Origin: Lachnospira multipara LB2003
GTDB taxonomy: Bacteria; Bacillota; Clostridia; Lachnospirales; Lachnospiraceae
Assembly: GCF_000702205.1 (NCBI RefSeq)
Contig: NZ_JNKW01000005.1
Location: forward strand, 62,001-126,000
Direction of reading: 5' to 3'
Length of the DNA stretch: 64,000 bases
The notes below the pieces were generated by a model that searched no databases, was not told where the DNA came from, and was given only the letters and a program-made list of their open reading frames with translations. Below, piece after piece: positions 16,586 through 26,199 of this stretch; positions within the stretch are counted from its first letter, which is position 1; every line of letters begins with the position of its first letter. Made by a program: the position numbers and the translations under genes.

Positions 16586-17137
16586 CTAATTAAGAGTTAA
16601 AGTTGCATTCTCTATTCTGCAATACTTTTCTCCGTTCTCCTCATAAACAGCATATATTCCACATACAGTTACCTCTGCCTTATCCTCTGGATATTCCTTT
16701 GGATAAATGTGGCTACCATCGCCCCAGACAAATTCCATTCCTGACGAACAGCATCCAAGGGCATCAGAAATCAAGCAAAATGTATAATATGTATTATTGG
16801 ACTCATCATATGTAGCATAATACTGTCCTTTCATCTTTACTGTCTTACCTAAATATCTAGCTGGATTTCTCATCATATCATCTACAGTTGCATAGCAAAA
16901 AGTCTGACTCATTGTTGTTAGATCGTAATCTATCTTCTCAGACAAATTAGTTGATTTTGCACTATTCATTTCTGTTGATTCATTAACATTGTTTGTGCTC
17001 TTACTTGTTTCGATATTACTACCCGTCTTATTTAACTCATTTTCATTTTTCTGACTAACATGATTGCAATTAACAATATTAATCGAGAGTATCATTATGA
17101 CAATAACTAGTAATAATTTTTTGGCTTTTCTTTTCAT
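16586..17137 (-). CDS. Putative lipoprotein of unknown function
   Basis: 183 aa. It has a basic start (MKRKAKK), a hydrophobic segment at residues 8-22, then Cys 25 in the weak lipobox IVNC, and a long Ser/Thr/Asn linker to about residue 75. The C-terminal domain contains GKTVKMKGQYY, LGCCSSGMEF and KAEVTVCGIY, a strand pattern suggestive of an OB-fold with three or four cysteines. It is probably anchored on the outer face of the membrane. It precedes the LysR gene by 20 bp and may share its transcript. Confidence 0.65.
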   Translation of the reverse strand: MKRKAKKLLLVIVIMILSINIVNCNHVSQKNENELNKTGSNIETSKSTNNVNESTEMNSAKSTNLSEKIDYDLTTMSQTFCYATVDDMMRNPARYLGKTVKMKGQYYATYDESNNTYYTFCLISDALGCCSSGMEFVWGDGSHIYPKEYPEDKAEVTVCGIYAVYEENGEKYCRIENATLTLN

Positions 17138-17236
17138 AAAAATACAATATCTCCTTTGATGTCAAAAATACTTGAATGTATTATAACATGAAACTAGTTT
17201 TTTCCAAAATTTTAAAACTGCGCATTTAATATTAAT

Positions 17237-17266
17237 ACTAAGATTATAGTTTCCAAAAATCTTAGT
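17237..17266. repeat. 9-bp inverted repeat beside the uxuB terminator
   Basis: ACTAAGATT (17237-17245) and AATCTTAGT (17258-17266) with a 12-nt loop. It lies between the hexuronide-operon terminator and the lipoprotein gene and may be part of the terminator region or an operator. Confidence 0.5.
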
Positions 17267-17274
17267 AAAAAAAA

Positions 17275-17326
17275 GAAGTACTTAACCTTCATCTAATTTC
17301 TTAGTTGATAATGGTCAAAGTACCTC
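17275..17326 (-). terminator. Terminator of the hexuronide operon
   Basis: An imperfect stem (17275-17287 with 17313-17326, core GTACTT/AAGTAC) with runs of T on the minus-strand side (eight A at 17267-17274 on plus). It lies past the UxuB-type stop at 17382. Confidence 0.6.
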
Positions 17327-17381
17327 TTTTTTTAGCTATATTTAAGGAAATTAAGATATATTATTATGATGCATATTAGAA

Positions 17382-18224
17382 TTATACACCAGAATAAGCA
17401 GAGAAACCTGCATCGATAGGGAGTACAACGCCTGTAATTGCGCTAGCTGCCTTATCGTCGCAAAGGAAGAATACACCACCAAGTAATTCTTCGCTATCAA
17501 CGAAACGTCCCATTGGTGTACCCTTTAAAATCTTCTCAGAACGAGCTGTTGGAGTACCATCTTCATTAAATAAGAGTGCTCTGTTCTGGTTAGATACTAA
17601 GAATCCTGGAGCGATTGCATTGCAACGAATTCCTGTACCAGCAAAATGTGTAGCAAGCCACTGAGTGAAGTTACTAATAGCTGCCTTAGCTCCTGAATAT
17701 GCAGGGATTTTTGTAAGTGGTGTATAAGCATTCATAGACGAAATATTAAGAATGCTACCAGACTTCTTCTCTACCATATCCTTAGCAAAAATCTGAGTAG
17801 GGATTAATGTTCCCTGGAAGTTAAGCTTAAATACAAAGTCAACTCCTGAAGCATCGAGATCAAAGAAAGTCTTCTGACCTTCCTTAGCTTCATGCTGATA
17901 TTCGTTATCTGTTGTTGCTCTTGGATTATTTCCACCAGCACCGTTTACTAAAATGTCACAAGGACCGAAATCCTTTAAGATAGCCTGATGTACTTCTTCT
18001 AACATTTCTGGTTCAAGTACATTTGCCTTATAACCCTTAGCAATAAAACCTTCTGCTGTTAATTCTTCAGCAACCTTCTTAACTGCTTCTTCGTTAAGAT
18101 CAAGTAAAGCTACCTTAGCGCCAGCCTGTGCAAAAGCTCTTGCCATATCACTACATAAAACTCCACCTGCACCTGTTACTACTACAACTTTTCCTGTAAA
18201 ATCAATGTTTAAAGGTAAATTCAT
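17382..18224 (-). CDS. uxuB: D-mannonate oxidoreductase/fructuronate reductase, SDR type
   Basis: 280-aa short-chain dehydrogenase that interconverts D-fructuronate and D-mannonate with NAD(H). It has the cofactor loop TGAGGVLCSDMA, the NGAGGN motif, the catalytic Ser (LNISSMNAY) and YxxxK (YSGAKAA). The long insert with NPRATTDNEYQHEA is typical of the SDR-type UxuB of Firmicutes. It is last in the operon, 32 bp after uxuA. I take the ATG at 18224, since the ATG at 18245 overlaps the ribosome site AAAGGAAG. Confidence 0.9.
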   Translation of the reverse strand: MNLPLNIDFTGKVVVVTGAGGVLCSDMARAFAQAGAKVALLDLNEEAVKKVAEELTAEGFIAKGYKANVLEPEMLEEVHQAILKDFGPCDILVNGAGGNNPRATTDNEYQHEAKEGQKTFFDLDASGVDFVFKLNFQGTLIPTQIFAKDMVEKKSGSILNISSMNAYTPLTKIPAYSGAKAAISNFTQWLATHFAGTGIRCNAIAPGFLVSNQNRALLFNEDGTPTARSEKILKGTPMGRFVDSEELLGGVFFLCDDKAASAITGVVLPIDAGFSAYSGV

Positions 18225-18256
18225 AATTCTAATACTTCCTTTCATAAATGTCTTTT

Positions 18257-19303
18257 TTATTCAATAACTCCGCCATTAGCTTCAATAAGTCCGTTAATAT
18301 AAGCTGAGCCAAGAGCTCTATCATATAGGCCATAACCTGGCTTACCTGTTTCACCCCAAATCATACGTCCGTGATCTGGTCTAAAGTATCCATCAAATCC
18401 TGTTTCAACTAATGCCTTAACAATAGCATTCATATCAAGACTTCCGTCCTTTGTTAAATGTCCAGATTCTTCAAAAGAAGTATCCTCTAAGATTCTTACA
18501 TTTCTAAGATGCATAAATCCGATTCTCTTCATTTCTGAATACTTTCTTACCATTGCTGGAATATCATTCTTAGGTGAACATCCAAGAGAACCAGTACAGA
18601 AACATAATGTATTAGATGGACTATCTACAATTGAAAGATATCTATCAATATTAGCTTCACAAGTGATTACTCTAGGAAGACCAAAAATTGGATATGGAGG
18701 ATCATCTGGATGAAGTGCCATAACTACACCACATTCCTCAGCAACAGGAATAACTCTTTCAAGGAAATACTTAATGTTCTCCCAAAGACCTTCCTCACCT
18801 AATTCTCCATAAGCTTTAATAAGTTCTCTAACCTGGTCCTGTGTATAGCTTGAATCCCAACCTGGAAGATGAATATCATCCTTTAAAGGATCAAGACCCT
18901 TTAACTGATTCCAATACATAACAAGGCTTGTAGAACCATCTTCTGCCTTTTTATCAAGCTGAGTACGTGTCCAGTCAAATACTGGCATAAAGTTATAAGT
19001 TACACACTTAACACCGTACTTAGCACATCTTCTAATTGATTCACAATAGTTTTCAATGTGTCTATCTCTTTCCTTAGTACCAAGCTTAATTTCTTCTGTT
19101 ACAGGAATAGATTCAACAACATCAAATACAAGACCATTTTCCTTGCACTTATCAGCAATATACTTAATGCTTTCTTCTGGCCAAACTTCACCAGGTTTAA
19201 CATCATATACAGCAGATACAATAGAACGCATACCTGGAATTTGTCTAATAAATTCTAATGTGACAGGATCACTATCACCATACCAACGAAATGAACTCTT
19301 CAT
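18257..19303 (-). CDS. uxuA: Mannonate dehydratase
   Basis: 348 aa, usual length. It dehydrates D-mannonate to 2-keto-3-deoxygluconate in the hexuronate pathway. The TIM-barrel signature segments are clear: FRWYGDSDPV at the start, YNFMPVFDWTRT, MALHPDDPPYPIFGLPR, a metal-site cysteine region (LCFCTGSLGCSP), HLRN, and FRPDHGRMIWGE near the end. It lies between the HAD phosphatase gene and uxuB. No uxaC isomerase, kdgK or kdgA is in the window. Confidence 0.96.
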   Translation of the reverse strand: MKSSFRWYGDSDPVTLEFIRQIPGMRSIVSAVYDVKPGEVWPEESIKYIADKCKENGLVFDVVESIPVTEEIKLGTKERDRHIENYCESIRRCAKYGVKCVTYNFMPVFDWTRTQLDKKAEDGSTSLVMYWNQLKGLDPLKDDIHLPGWDSSYTQDQVRELIKAYGELGEEGLWENIKYFLERVIPVAEECGVVMALHPDDPPYPIFGLPRVITCEANIDRYLSIVDSPSNTLCFCTGSLGCSPKNDIPAMVRKYSEMKRIGFMHLRNVRILEDTSFEESGHLTKDGSLDMNAIVKALVETGFDGYFRPDHGRMIWGETGKPGYGLYDRALGSAYINGLIEANGGVIE

Positions 19304-19319
19304 AGTTTTTCTCCAATCC

Positions 19320-20156
19320 TTACTTTAAATTATCTATAAATTCTTGTTCCTTTACCTGACCATATTCCTTATAATCAAGCTCGGTTAATTTAGAGATTCC
19401 CTTTGTTTTTAACTCTTCCCATGATTCTTTTTCATGGCGAACAAGTATAGGATAAAAATAAACATCATTTGATTTAGCTGCTGCCATATCTCCTGGCGCA
19501 TCACCAACCATTAAAATGTGATCATTTTCATAGCCTAAACTCTTAAGCTTCTCAATACATAAAGCCTTAGTACCAGAGTCCTGGCAGCATAAGCAATCAA
19601 CATAGTCTGTTAACTTAAATCGCTGCCATTCCTCCACTACTGCTTCCCTATTGGCACTTGAAACAACTGCAATGTCAGCAACAGTGTGTGCCATCTTTAA
19701 CCCCTCTAGGACATTATCGAAAGGTTTCTTCAAACTATCATCTAATTCATTAATAGACTTGTTAACTGCATTAGACCAGTTTAAAGCCTTAGAAAAAATA
19801 GGACATCCTGTATCCTTAAACATTTTTTCAACAGCTCTATTACTTAATTCTGCTGCAGTTTCAGTCCAACTTAAAAACTCATCAATATACGGTATTTCGC
19901 AGTATTTTTTATTAATCTCATCTAATGCCTTAGCAAGCCCAGCGAATCTATTGATACCTCTTGTCATGCTATAAAGATTAATCTCATTCCATCTAACTAG
20001 AATTTCATCATTCCACTTAGATAGGTTCCATTCAGCTACCATACATGGTCCAAAGCAATTAAAATGCTTAATATCCATAGTATCCATAGCACAACCATCG
20101 CTATCAACGCAGATTAAAAAGTCTTTATTTTTCTTAAATTCACTTAAATTAACCAT
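19320..20156 (-). CDS. HAD family hydrolase
   Basis: 278 aa cytoplasmic phosphatase-like protein. Motif I is VDSDGCAMDTM (nucleophile and acid Asp), motif II is VVSSANREAV, and motif IV is MVGDAPGDMAAAK. The cap is helical and lies between motifs I and II. It is encoded within the hexuronide operon, 16 bp before uxuA. It may act on a sugar phosphate or a misphosphorylated intermediate, but the sequence does not say which. Confidence 0.88.
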   Translation of the reverse strand: MVNLSEFKKNKDFLICVDSDGCAMDTMDIKHFNCFGPCMVAEWNLSKWNDEILVRWNEINLYSMTRGINRFAGLAKALDEINKKYCEIPYIDEFLSWTETAAELSNRAVEKMFKDTGCPIFSKALNWSNAVNKSINELDDSLKKPFDNVLEGLKMAHTVADIAVVSSANREAVVEEWQRFKLTDYVDCLCCQDSGTKALCIEKLKSLGYENDHILMVGDAPGDMAAAKSNDVYFYPILVRHEKESWEELKTKGISKLTELDYKEYGQVKEQEFIDNLK

Positions 20157-20176
20157 AGCTATTCCTTTCTAAGAAA

Positions 20177-21919
20177 CTATAATCTTGTATCCCAACGGCC
20201 ACAGAATACAGTCTCATCTGCTTTACCATTAAATGTATCTAAACCTATCATCTTCTCAATTGCTGCTCTAATATGTTCTCTCTTTGGTGAATAAGCATTA
20301 ATAAATGTATGAATTTGAGGTAAATCAATTAAATGATTTGTGTAATTTAAACTCATAGCAATTGTAGGTACTTCTTCGTTATACCAAGGAAGCTCACAAC
20401 TGTGATTTACACTCCAACGAAGTCTTACATTATTTTCCTGTGCATATCCCTTTACGTTTACAACAATAAGTGCTAAATCATGGCTTTCTACAAAGCTCTG
20501 TCTTGTCTGATGATTTAACATCTTAATAAAGTTCATTGGTGAAACACCATTTTCAACTTCAAGGTCATGATAGTTAGGACACACATCTACTTCAAAACCA
20601 GCTTTTTCTAGCTCCTCTATAACTACATTTTTAACAGGATCTCCTGTATAACCCTTAGTTGTTGGTGTTGAACCTACATAAACTAAGAATAATCTCTTCT
20701 TTTTATTGACATCTACTGGAATGTTATTTCTTGTATCCTTAACAAGAGTTATACATTCTTTAGCTGCCTTAATGGCAAATTTATGATGTTCTTCACAACC
20801 AATAATAGAAAGGTCCTTAGCTGGAATATTTCTATCTGGGCTATTAAGATGTAAATGAGCCTTAAGGCCTAAGATTCTGTGAAGGGCATCACTTAATCTT
20901 TCCTCTGTTAATCTGCCTTCTTCATAAGCCTTCTTAACATAACCAATATCTTCTTTAACATCGTTGGCAAAAAGGAACATATCACAACCTGCAATAATTG
21001 CTCCTGGAACTGCCTCTGAACGCTTGCTTGTTGCACTAAGGCCAACCATGTGTGAAGCATCTGTAATTACAACACCATTAAAGCCCATATCCTCTCTTAA
21101 AAGGTCTGTTAATAATTCTTTTGAAAGTGTAGCTGGCTTAATATCTTCATCCTTAATACCAGGTACTAACTTTCTAGACATTTCTGGAAGAGCAATATGT
21201 CCTACCATAATTGCCTCAAGGCCTTCCTTAATAAGACTTCTATATACATAACCAAAGTTATCTTCCCATTCTTCAACGGACATATTATTAACACCCATAA
21301 CAAGATGCTGATCTAATTCTTCAACACCATCACCTGGGAAATGCTTAGCTGTACATGCCATATTAGGATTAGCTGCCTTAACACCCTTTATATAAGCTCT
21401 AGCATTTTCTAACACCTTTTCTGGATCAGAACCAAAGCTTCTTGTATTAACGATTGTATTTCTCCAGTTCTTATAGATATCAACTACAGGATTAAACATC
21501 CAGTTACAGCAAAGTGCTGATGCTTCTTTAGCTGCTACATAACCTAAGTTATATGCATTTTCAGTATTTCCACCTGCACCACATTCTGCTGCGGTAGCTA
21601 CAAAAGTACCACTTTTACTTACACCGATTCCACCATCATCACAGTTAGCAGCTATAAATAAAGGAGTCTTACTTGTCTTCTGATAAAAAGAGTTCTGATG
21701 GTAAACTGTTTCATTATCTCCACCCTGCCAGCGAAGACCACCTTGGTGAGATACTTCTAAGCTTTCCTTTATCTTCTCCTCATCAACTCCTGGAACTGCC
21801 TTTAACAATACAAAAAGCTGTCCGATTTTTTCATCAATTGACATTGAATTAATTGTTTCTTCTACCCACTGAATCTGTGAATCATCCAAATTAAATGGAC
21901 TTTTCTTTAAATCTACCAT
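20177..21919 (-). CDS. Glycoside hydrolase family 3 protein
   Basis: 580 aa. The GH3 N-terminal barrel shows KHFPGDG followed by DQH, MVGHIALPE, and the nucleophile region VVITDASHMVG. A C-terminal alpha/beta domain ends the protein. No signal peptide is seen, so it acts in the cytoplasm on sugars brought in by the adjacent GPH symporter. The catalytic motifs resemble the NagZ/beta-N-acetylhexosaminidase branch. The operon context with UxuA/UxuB points instead to a beta-glycoside containing a uronic acid; this is inference. Confidence 0.88.
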   Translation of the reverse strand: MVDLKKSPFNLDDSQIQWVEETINSMSIDEKIGQLFVLLKAVPGVDEEKIKESLEVSHQGGLRWQGGDNETVYHQNSFYQKTSKTPLFIAANCDDGGIGVSKSGTFVATAAECGAGGNTENAYNLGYVAAKEASALCCNWMFNPVVDIYKNWRNTIVNTRSFGSDPEKVLENARAYIKGVKAANPNMACTAKHFPGDGVEELDQHLVMGVNNMSVEEWEDNFGYVYRSLIKEGLEAIMVGHIALPEMSRKLVPGIKDEDIKPATLSKELLTDLLREDMGFNGVVITDASHMVGLSATSKRSEAVPGAIIAGCDMFLFANDVKEDIGYVKKAYEEGRLTEERLSDALHRILGLKAHLHLNSPDRNIPAKDLSIIGCEEHHKFAIKAAKECITLVKDTRNNIPVDVNKKKRLFLVYVGSTPTTKGYTGDPVKNVVIEELEKAGFEVDVCPNYHDLEVENGVSPMNFIKMLNHQTRQSFVESHDLALIVVNVKGYAQENNVRLRWSVNHSCELPWYNEEVPTIAMSLNYTNHLIDLPQIHTFINAYSPKREHIRAAIEKMIGLDTFNGKADETVFCGRWDTRL

Positions 21920-21980
21920 TTTGTTTCTCCTGTTCTTATTAATACAATCAAAAAATATCTATATTATCATTTGCTTACTT

Positions 21981-22352
21981 CTAAATGATTACACGCTTAT
22001 CTTCATCGCTTTTTAAAAATGCCGCATACCAAATGTCTAAAATACTCATAGCAAAAGATAGACCTGTAAAACTAACTAATAAATAAATAACGCCAGTAAT
22101 ATATTTCTTTACCGCAAACTGATGAATCCCAAAAATTCCTCCAAACAAAGCAAGAAGGCAATATTTTTTCTTACTTATTCTAACTGGAAGTCTTTTTTCT
22201 TTGTGATCAACAATTAAATTAAGTATCTTCTTCCATATATGTGTTTTTTGCTTAATTTCTAATTCTTTTTTAAGATTACTTAATTCTTGTTCAGCAGCAA
22301 TAAACTCATTAATATCTACTTTTTCATCTTTAGAAAGTTCCTTATTTAGCAT
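21981..22352 (-). CDS. TM2 domain protein
   Basis: 123 aa. The N-terminal 60 residues are charged and helical. A TM2 domain follows: two hydrophobic segments at about 66-82 and 88-108, with the typical FGGIFGIHQF turn and an Asp in the second segment (SILDIWY). Function unknown. Its place inside a sugar operon, 18 bp after the symporter gene, is unusual and may be incidental. Confidence 0.75.
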   Translation of the reverse strand: MLNKELSKDEKVDINEFIAAEQELSNLKKELEIKQKTHIWKKILNLIVDHKEKRLPVRISKKKYCLLALFGGIFGIHQFAVKKYITGVIYLLVSFTGLSFAMSILDIWYAAFLKSDEDKRVII

Positions 22353-22369
22353 TTTTAAACTCTCCTATT

Positions 22370-23839
22370 CTATGCGATCTTATTCTGTTCCTTAATTCTT
22401 GCAATTTCTTCTTGTATTTCGTTCATCTTATCCTTAGATAATGGATAGAACTTCATTGCAATAATGTTACAGATAAGGCCAAATAAAATTAAGCCATACA
22501 TACCAACCATACCAATAATAAATAACTTAGTACTATAAGGTGTCTCTGCAGTTGGAAGTGCATGTGTAAAGCCTATAGCTGCGCACATTAAACCAACAAT
22601 TGTTGAAGCAAGTGATGAAATTAACTTATCTACAAAACTAAATAATGTACCGATCATACCAGGCACATACTTTCCACTTCTATAAACTTCATAATCAGCA
22701 CAGTCAGCTGTCATTGTAATAACTACATTAGAGCAAACTGTATTAAAGCCGTTATAAAGAAGTGTAAATACTAAGAATAGTACTGTGAATACTGTCCAAC
22801 CCTTAAATACGCCATCTCCTGGAAGACTAAGAGTTGTTGGATCTCCAAGCACAAAGAGAAGAATTAAAGCTACACAGCTAAATAATGCTCCCCATGAACC
22901 AATCTGCATTGATTTTTTCTGACCAAACTTAGCTGAAACTAAACCAGCTATAAATATGATAAAAATCATATTAGGAATAATTGTATAGGCATTTAACACG
23001 CCTGAAACTGCTGCGTTGCCACAAACAATACCATAAACAATAAGAGTAATTGTTGCATCACCCTTTGCCTGAACAGCAAGCTTATCTGTTGATGCAGATA
23101 CAACTAACATCTGAATTGCTCTATTATTCTTAATAATTTCAACATAGTCCTTAAATGAAACTTTTGAAACTCCACCAATACCATAGAATTCTTCTCTATC
23201 CTTCTCAATTAAAGAGATTATAACGATTACAGAACATACAACTGAGAAGATTACACAGAATATCCAGTGTTCAGTAAAGAAATCCATGTTAAAGCTAAAG
23301 TGATGTTTCTTTAAAAGGTATGTGTATGAATAATATGGCATAGCTGCAAAGAAAATAGCATTACCAAGTCCAATAAATACTGATAATAATGGTCTTTGCT
23401 TAGGATCATTAGTCATACAAGTCTGAGCTGATTTTGTAACTACACACTGTAATGTGTAACCAACAATATAGAAAGCATAGAAAACAACAAAAGCTACAAA
23501 TCTAAACGCCTTAGGAAAATTTGGTACAACAAAAAACATTATTGCACTCATACAAATCATTATTACTTGACCAATAACAACGAAAGGTCTATTTTTACCA
23601 AATTTACCGTTTGTCTTATCTACCACAAAACCAATAAATGGATCTGAAACACCGTCCCAGATTCTCATAACTGTTACAAGTGATGATGCTAATACAACAC
23701 CAACTCCAATCATTCCTGTCAAATAATAGGAAATGAAAGTCATTAACCATAAATACATATTTGTTGCTACATTATTGAGGGAAAACCCAAATAATTGCCA
23801 TAATTTAGCTTTATGAATTCCCTGTTCATCTTTTCCCAT
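22370..23839 (-). CDS. GPH family glycoside-pentoside-hexuronide:cation symporter
   Basis: 489 aa membrane protein with about 12 hydrophobic segments. The MelB/UidB-type marks are present: WDGVSDPFIGFVVDKTNGKFGKNRPFV near residue 60, which is the conserved Asp-rich loop. It should import a glycoside or hexuronide with Na+ or H+. It is first in the operon and followed by TM2, GH3, HAD, uxuA and uxuB, so a glucuronide or galacturonide-type substrate is likely. The start is preceded by GAAGGAG. Confidence 0.92.
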   Translation of the reverse strand: MGKDEQGIHKAKLWQLFGFSLNNVATNMYLWLMTFISYYLTGMIGVGVVLASSLVTVMRIWDGVSDPFIGFVVDKTNGKFGKNRPFVVIGQVIMICMSAIMFFVVPNFPKAFRFVAFVVFYAFYIVGYTLQCVVTKSAQTCMTNDPKQRPLLSVFIGLGNAIFFAAMPYYSYTYLLKKHHFSFNMDFFTEHWIFCVIFSVVCSVIVIISLIEKDREEFYGIGGVSKVSFKDYVEIIKNNRAIQMLVVSASTDKLAVQAKGDATITLIVYGIVCGNAAVSGVLNAYTIIPNMIFIIFIAGLVSAKFGQKKSMQIGSWGALFSCVALILLFVLGDPTTLSLPGDGVFKGWTVFTVLFLVFTLLYNGFNTVCSNVVITMTADCADYEVYRSGKYVPGMIGTLFSFVDKLISSLASTIVGLMCAAIGFTHALPTAETPYSTKLFIIGMVGMYGLILFGLICNIIAMKFYPLSKDKMNEIQEEIARIKEQNKIA

Positions 23840-23884
23840 AATACATTTTCTCCTTCAAATTTAAGTGATTTTTCTTGTATTGTC

Positions 23885-24000
23885 AGTATAAATGCTAATC
23901 CCTTTTTCTTCTCGTACAATATTACTTTATTCTAGCACATATTTAATATTACTATTTATTAGCATTAATTTTATGCTAAAATATATACATATTATGCTAG
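23885..24000. promoter_or_regulatory. ATGCTAA repeat array between the hexuronide operon and the AraC gene
   Basis: The heptamer ATGCTAA, or a close variant, occurs at 23892-23898, 23959-23965 (reverse), 23973-23979 and 23994-24000 (ATGCTAG). The last two are 21 bp apart, two helical turns, as expected for AraC-type half-sites. A minus-strand -10 TATACT (23890-23885) beside the first copy lacks a good -35, in keeping with an activator-dependent promoter. Confidence 0.5.
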
Positions 24001-24053
24001 TATATTGTATACAATTGTTACAGTTTTAACATTGGTTTGAATTGGGAGGTTAT

Positions 24054-25280
24054 ATGAACGTTGACTTAATCGATAATTATAAAGATATTCTTGATAATCA
24101 GGGAATACAATTTTTACTTATTCCTAAGACCCTTAATAATTTAAGTTTAATAGACTACAAATTCCGTGAAACCACATATAAAGACTTTGATTACAAGGAT
24201 ATCCTAAACAAAGTAAAAAAAGAATGTAACGATTCTCCTGTGCTATTCTATAAAGATGATTTAAATCTAAATTACTGCTTTTTTGAATTACCTTTAATTT
24301 TACAAAATGAATATAAAGCTAGATACGTCTTTCTTGGGCCTGTAATTTACAGATTTGTTACTCAAAAAGACCTAGACTCCGTTATAAAAAGACACAATTT
24401 CCCACTGGCCCTATCAAGAGATCTCCTAGAGTTTTACAATAGAGTACCATCTCTACCAACACATGATTTTTGGATTTCTCTTCTTATGCCACTACTAAAA
24501 GCGCTTTTTGGAACAGATAACAACTACCATTACGTAGATTTAGAGACTCAATTTAACCAAGAAGATAGCGATAATACATATGAATTAGAAGAAGTTAATG
24601 ATAACACATCATTTCAAGCTGTTTTTGATAGATATAAAGCTGAAGAAGCAATGTTAGAAGCCGTTACAATGGGGGATTCTAAGGATGCCATTGAAAAATT
24701 CCATAAATTCAGACAATTTAATATAGCTCCAAGAACCCCTGATAACTTAAGAAATGTCAAAAACTTTTTGATTATTTTTAATACTAATTTACGACAGGCT
24801 GTAGCTAAGGCTAAGATTCATCCATATTATATAGATGGCTTATCAAGAGAATTTGCTGTAAGAATTGAAACAACAAATAACATATCTCAATTAGAAAGTT
24901 TAAGTATAACTATGATTAGAAAATACTGTATGTTGGTTCATAACTACACAACTAAGGATTATTCTCCTGTAATAAAATCATGTATTGAAAAAATAAGATT
25001 TGAATATAACGAGAACATAACCCTAGATTCCCTAGCAAGTTATGTAGCTGTTACTCCTAATTATCTATCACTACAATTTCATAAAGAAACAGGGCAAACC
25101 ATAACAAACTATATCCAAAATGAACGTTTGGAACATGCAATTTTACTACTAAATTCCACCAACGATTCCATTCAGGAAATAGCTGCCTTATGCGGTTTCC
25201 CTGATCCAAATTACTTTACACGAGTTTTTAAGAAGAAAAAAGGAATTACACCAAAAGAATATCGTAAAAATATTAATTGA
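24054..25280 (+). CDS. AraC family transcription regulator
   Basis: 408 aa. The C-terminal 100 residues are the double helix-turn-helix (ENITLDSLASYVAVTPNYLSLQFHKETGQTI ... IQEIAALCGFPDPNYFTRVFKKKKGITPKEYRKN). The N-terminal 280 residues form an unnamed ligand domain. It is divergent from the hexuronide operon and is its probable activator. The start is the ATG at 24054, directly behind GGGAGGTTAT; a TTG at 24042 overlaps that site. Confidence 0.92.
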   Translation: MNVDLIDNYKDILDNQGIQFLLIPKTLNNLSLIDYKFRETTYKDFDYKDILNKVKKECNDSPVLFYKDDLNLNYCFFELPLILQNEYKARYVFLGPVIYRFVTQKDLDSVIKRHNFPLALSRDLLEFYNRVPSLPTHDFWISLLMPLLKALFGTDNNYHYVDLETQFNQEDSDNTYELEEVNDNTSFQAVFDRYKAEEAMLEAVTMGDSKDAIEKFHKFRQFNIAPRTPDNLRNVKNFLIIFNTNLRQAVAKAKIHPYYIDGLSREFAVRIETTNNISQLESLSITMIRKYCMLVHNYTTKDYSPVIKSCIEKIRFEYNENITLDSLASYVAVTPNYLSLQFHKETGQTITNYIQNERLEHAILLLNSTNDSIQEIAALCGFPDPNYFTRVFKKKKGITPKEYRKNIN

Positions 25281-25283
25281 TAG

Positions 25284-26093
25284 CTAATTTTTCATAAAAC
25301 AATCATATCTAATTGAAGTGCCCTTATAAGAGAATTCAGGTTTTCTATTACCTAAAATTTCTGCTTTCATAGGGCGCTTTATTATTATCTTCTTAGGGTT
25401 AAGACTTAGTGCTGCGCTTACCATTTCATCTCCATTAAAACAAGGTCTTTCTAACTTCTGTAAAAGCTGAAATTTTTTCTTAATCTTTGAGGACTTCTGT
25501 CTTTCAGGAAACATAGGGTCAAGATAAATTAAATCAGGCATATTAGAAACCACCTTATTCTCACTAAGCAAGCAATCTCTCATATCTAGCATAGCTTTAA
25601 TACTATCTCCTTCAACAAGCTTCATTCTCATTACCATATCTTTAATTTCAGGAATCTTTCTAGCCCTAATTAAAGCATCCTTTAAAAGAGCAGCAATTAC
25701 AGGATCTTGCTCATAAAGTGTAACTTCAAAACCAGCTGCAGCTAAGATTAACGAATCCTCTCCAAGGCCTGCTGTTGCATCCATAGCTCTTAATTTGCCC
25801 TCTTCGTCCTTTAATTTAGCTGCTCTTGCAATAAGTTCATGTTGCCACATATCAGCTTTAACTCTTGGCACCATACTTGTAAAATCACCCTGTAATTTAA
25901 GTTTTCCACCAACTAATGATAATCCGTCATTATCATACACAAGAGCTAAATCCTTATCCCCAATTTCACTTAAATCCTTCACCTGTCTAACATTTAAATG
26001 ATTAGCAAGCATCTCACCATCTTGCTTATATCTTTTGTGATTTACACAAACAACTAATTCTACAACTTCTTTGTCATTATTATTTTTACTCAT
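25284..26093 (-). CDS. rsmJ: 16S rRNA (guanine1516-N2)-methyltransferase RsmJ-like
   Basis: 269 aa AdoMet-dependent methyltransferase. Motif I is AMDATAGLGEDSLILAAAGF, followed by LYEQDP. The active-site segment YLDPMFPERQKSS and the C-terminal IIIKRPMKAE are characteristic of RsmJ (YhiQ). It would methylate G1516 of 16S rRNA. It is convergent with the AraC gene (3 bp apart) and sits 3' of the alcohol dehydrogenase gene, separated by a terminator. Confidence 0.85.
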   Translation of the reverse strand: MSKNNNDKEVVELVVCVNHKRYKQDGEMLANHLNVRQVKDLSEIGDKDLALVYDNDGLSLVGGKLKLQGDFTSMVPRVKADMWQHELIARAAKLKDEEGKLRAMDATAGLGEDSLILAAAGFEVTLYEQDPVIAALLKDALIRARKIPEIKDMVMRMKLVEGDSIKAMLDMRDCLLSENKVVSNMPDLIYLDPMFPERQKSSKIKKKFQLLQKLERPCFNGDEMVSAALSLNPKKIIIKRPMKAEILGNRKPEFSYKGTSIRYDCFMKN

Positions 26094-26142
26094 ACTATCT
26101 AATTCCTTTGCTTATAAACTAGTGATTATTTTACAATAAAAA

Positions 26143-26171
26143 AGTTGCTTTGCGCAAATCGCAAAGCAACT
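26143..26171 (-). terminator. Terminator of the iron alcohol dehydrogenase gene
   Basis: A perfect 12-bp stem (26143-26154 with 26160-26171), a 5-nt loop, and TTTTTTATTG on the minus strand. Confidence 0.9.
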
Positions 26172-26199
26172 CATATTTAAATTAATATTAATCTTAATC

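Noticed and set aside
24015-24032. Rex-like site upstream of the AraC gene
   Set aside because: It matches 12 of 14 positions, but the AraC gene has no redox logic and the region is very AT-rich. I treat it as a chance match and as a caution for the sites at 15573-15612.
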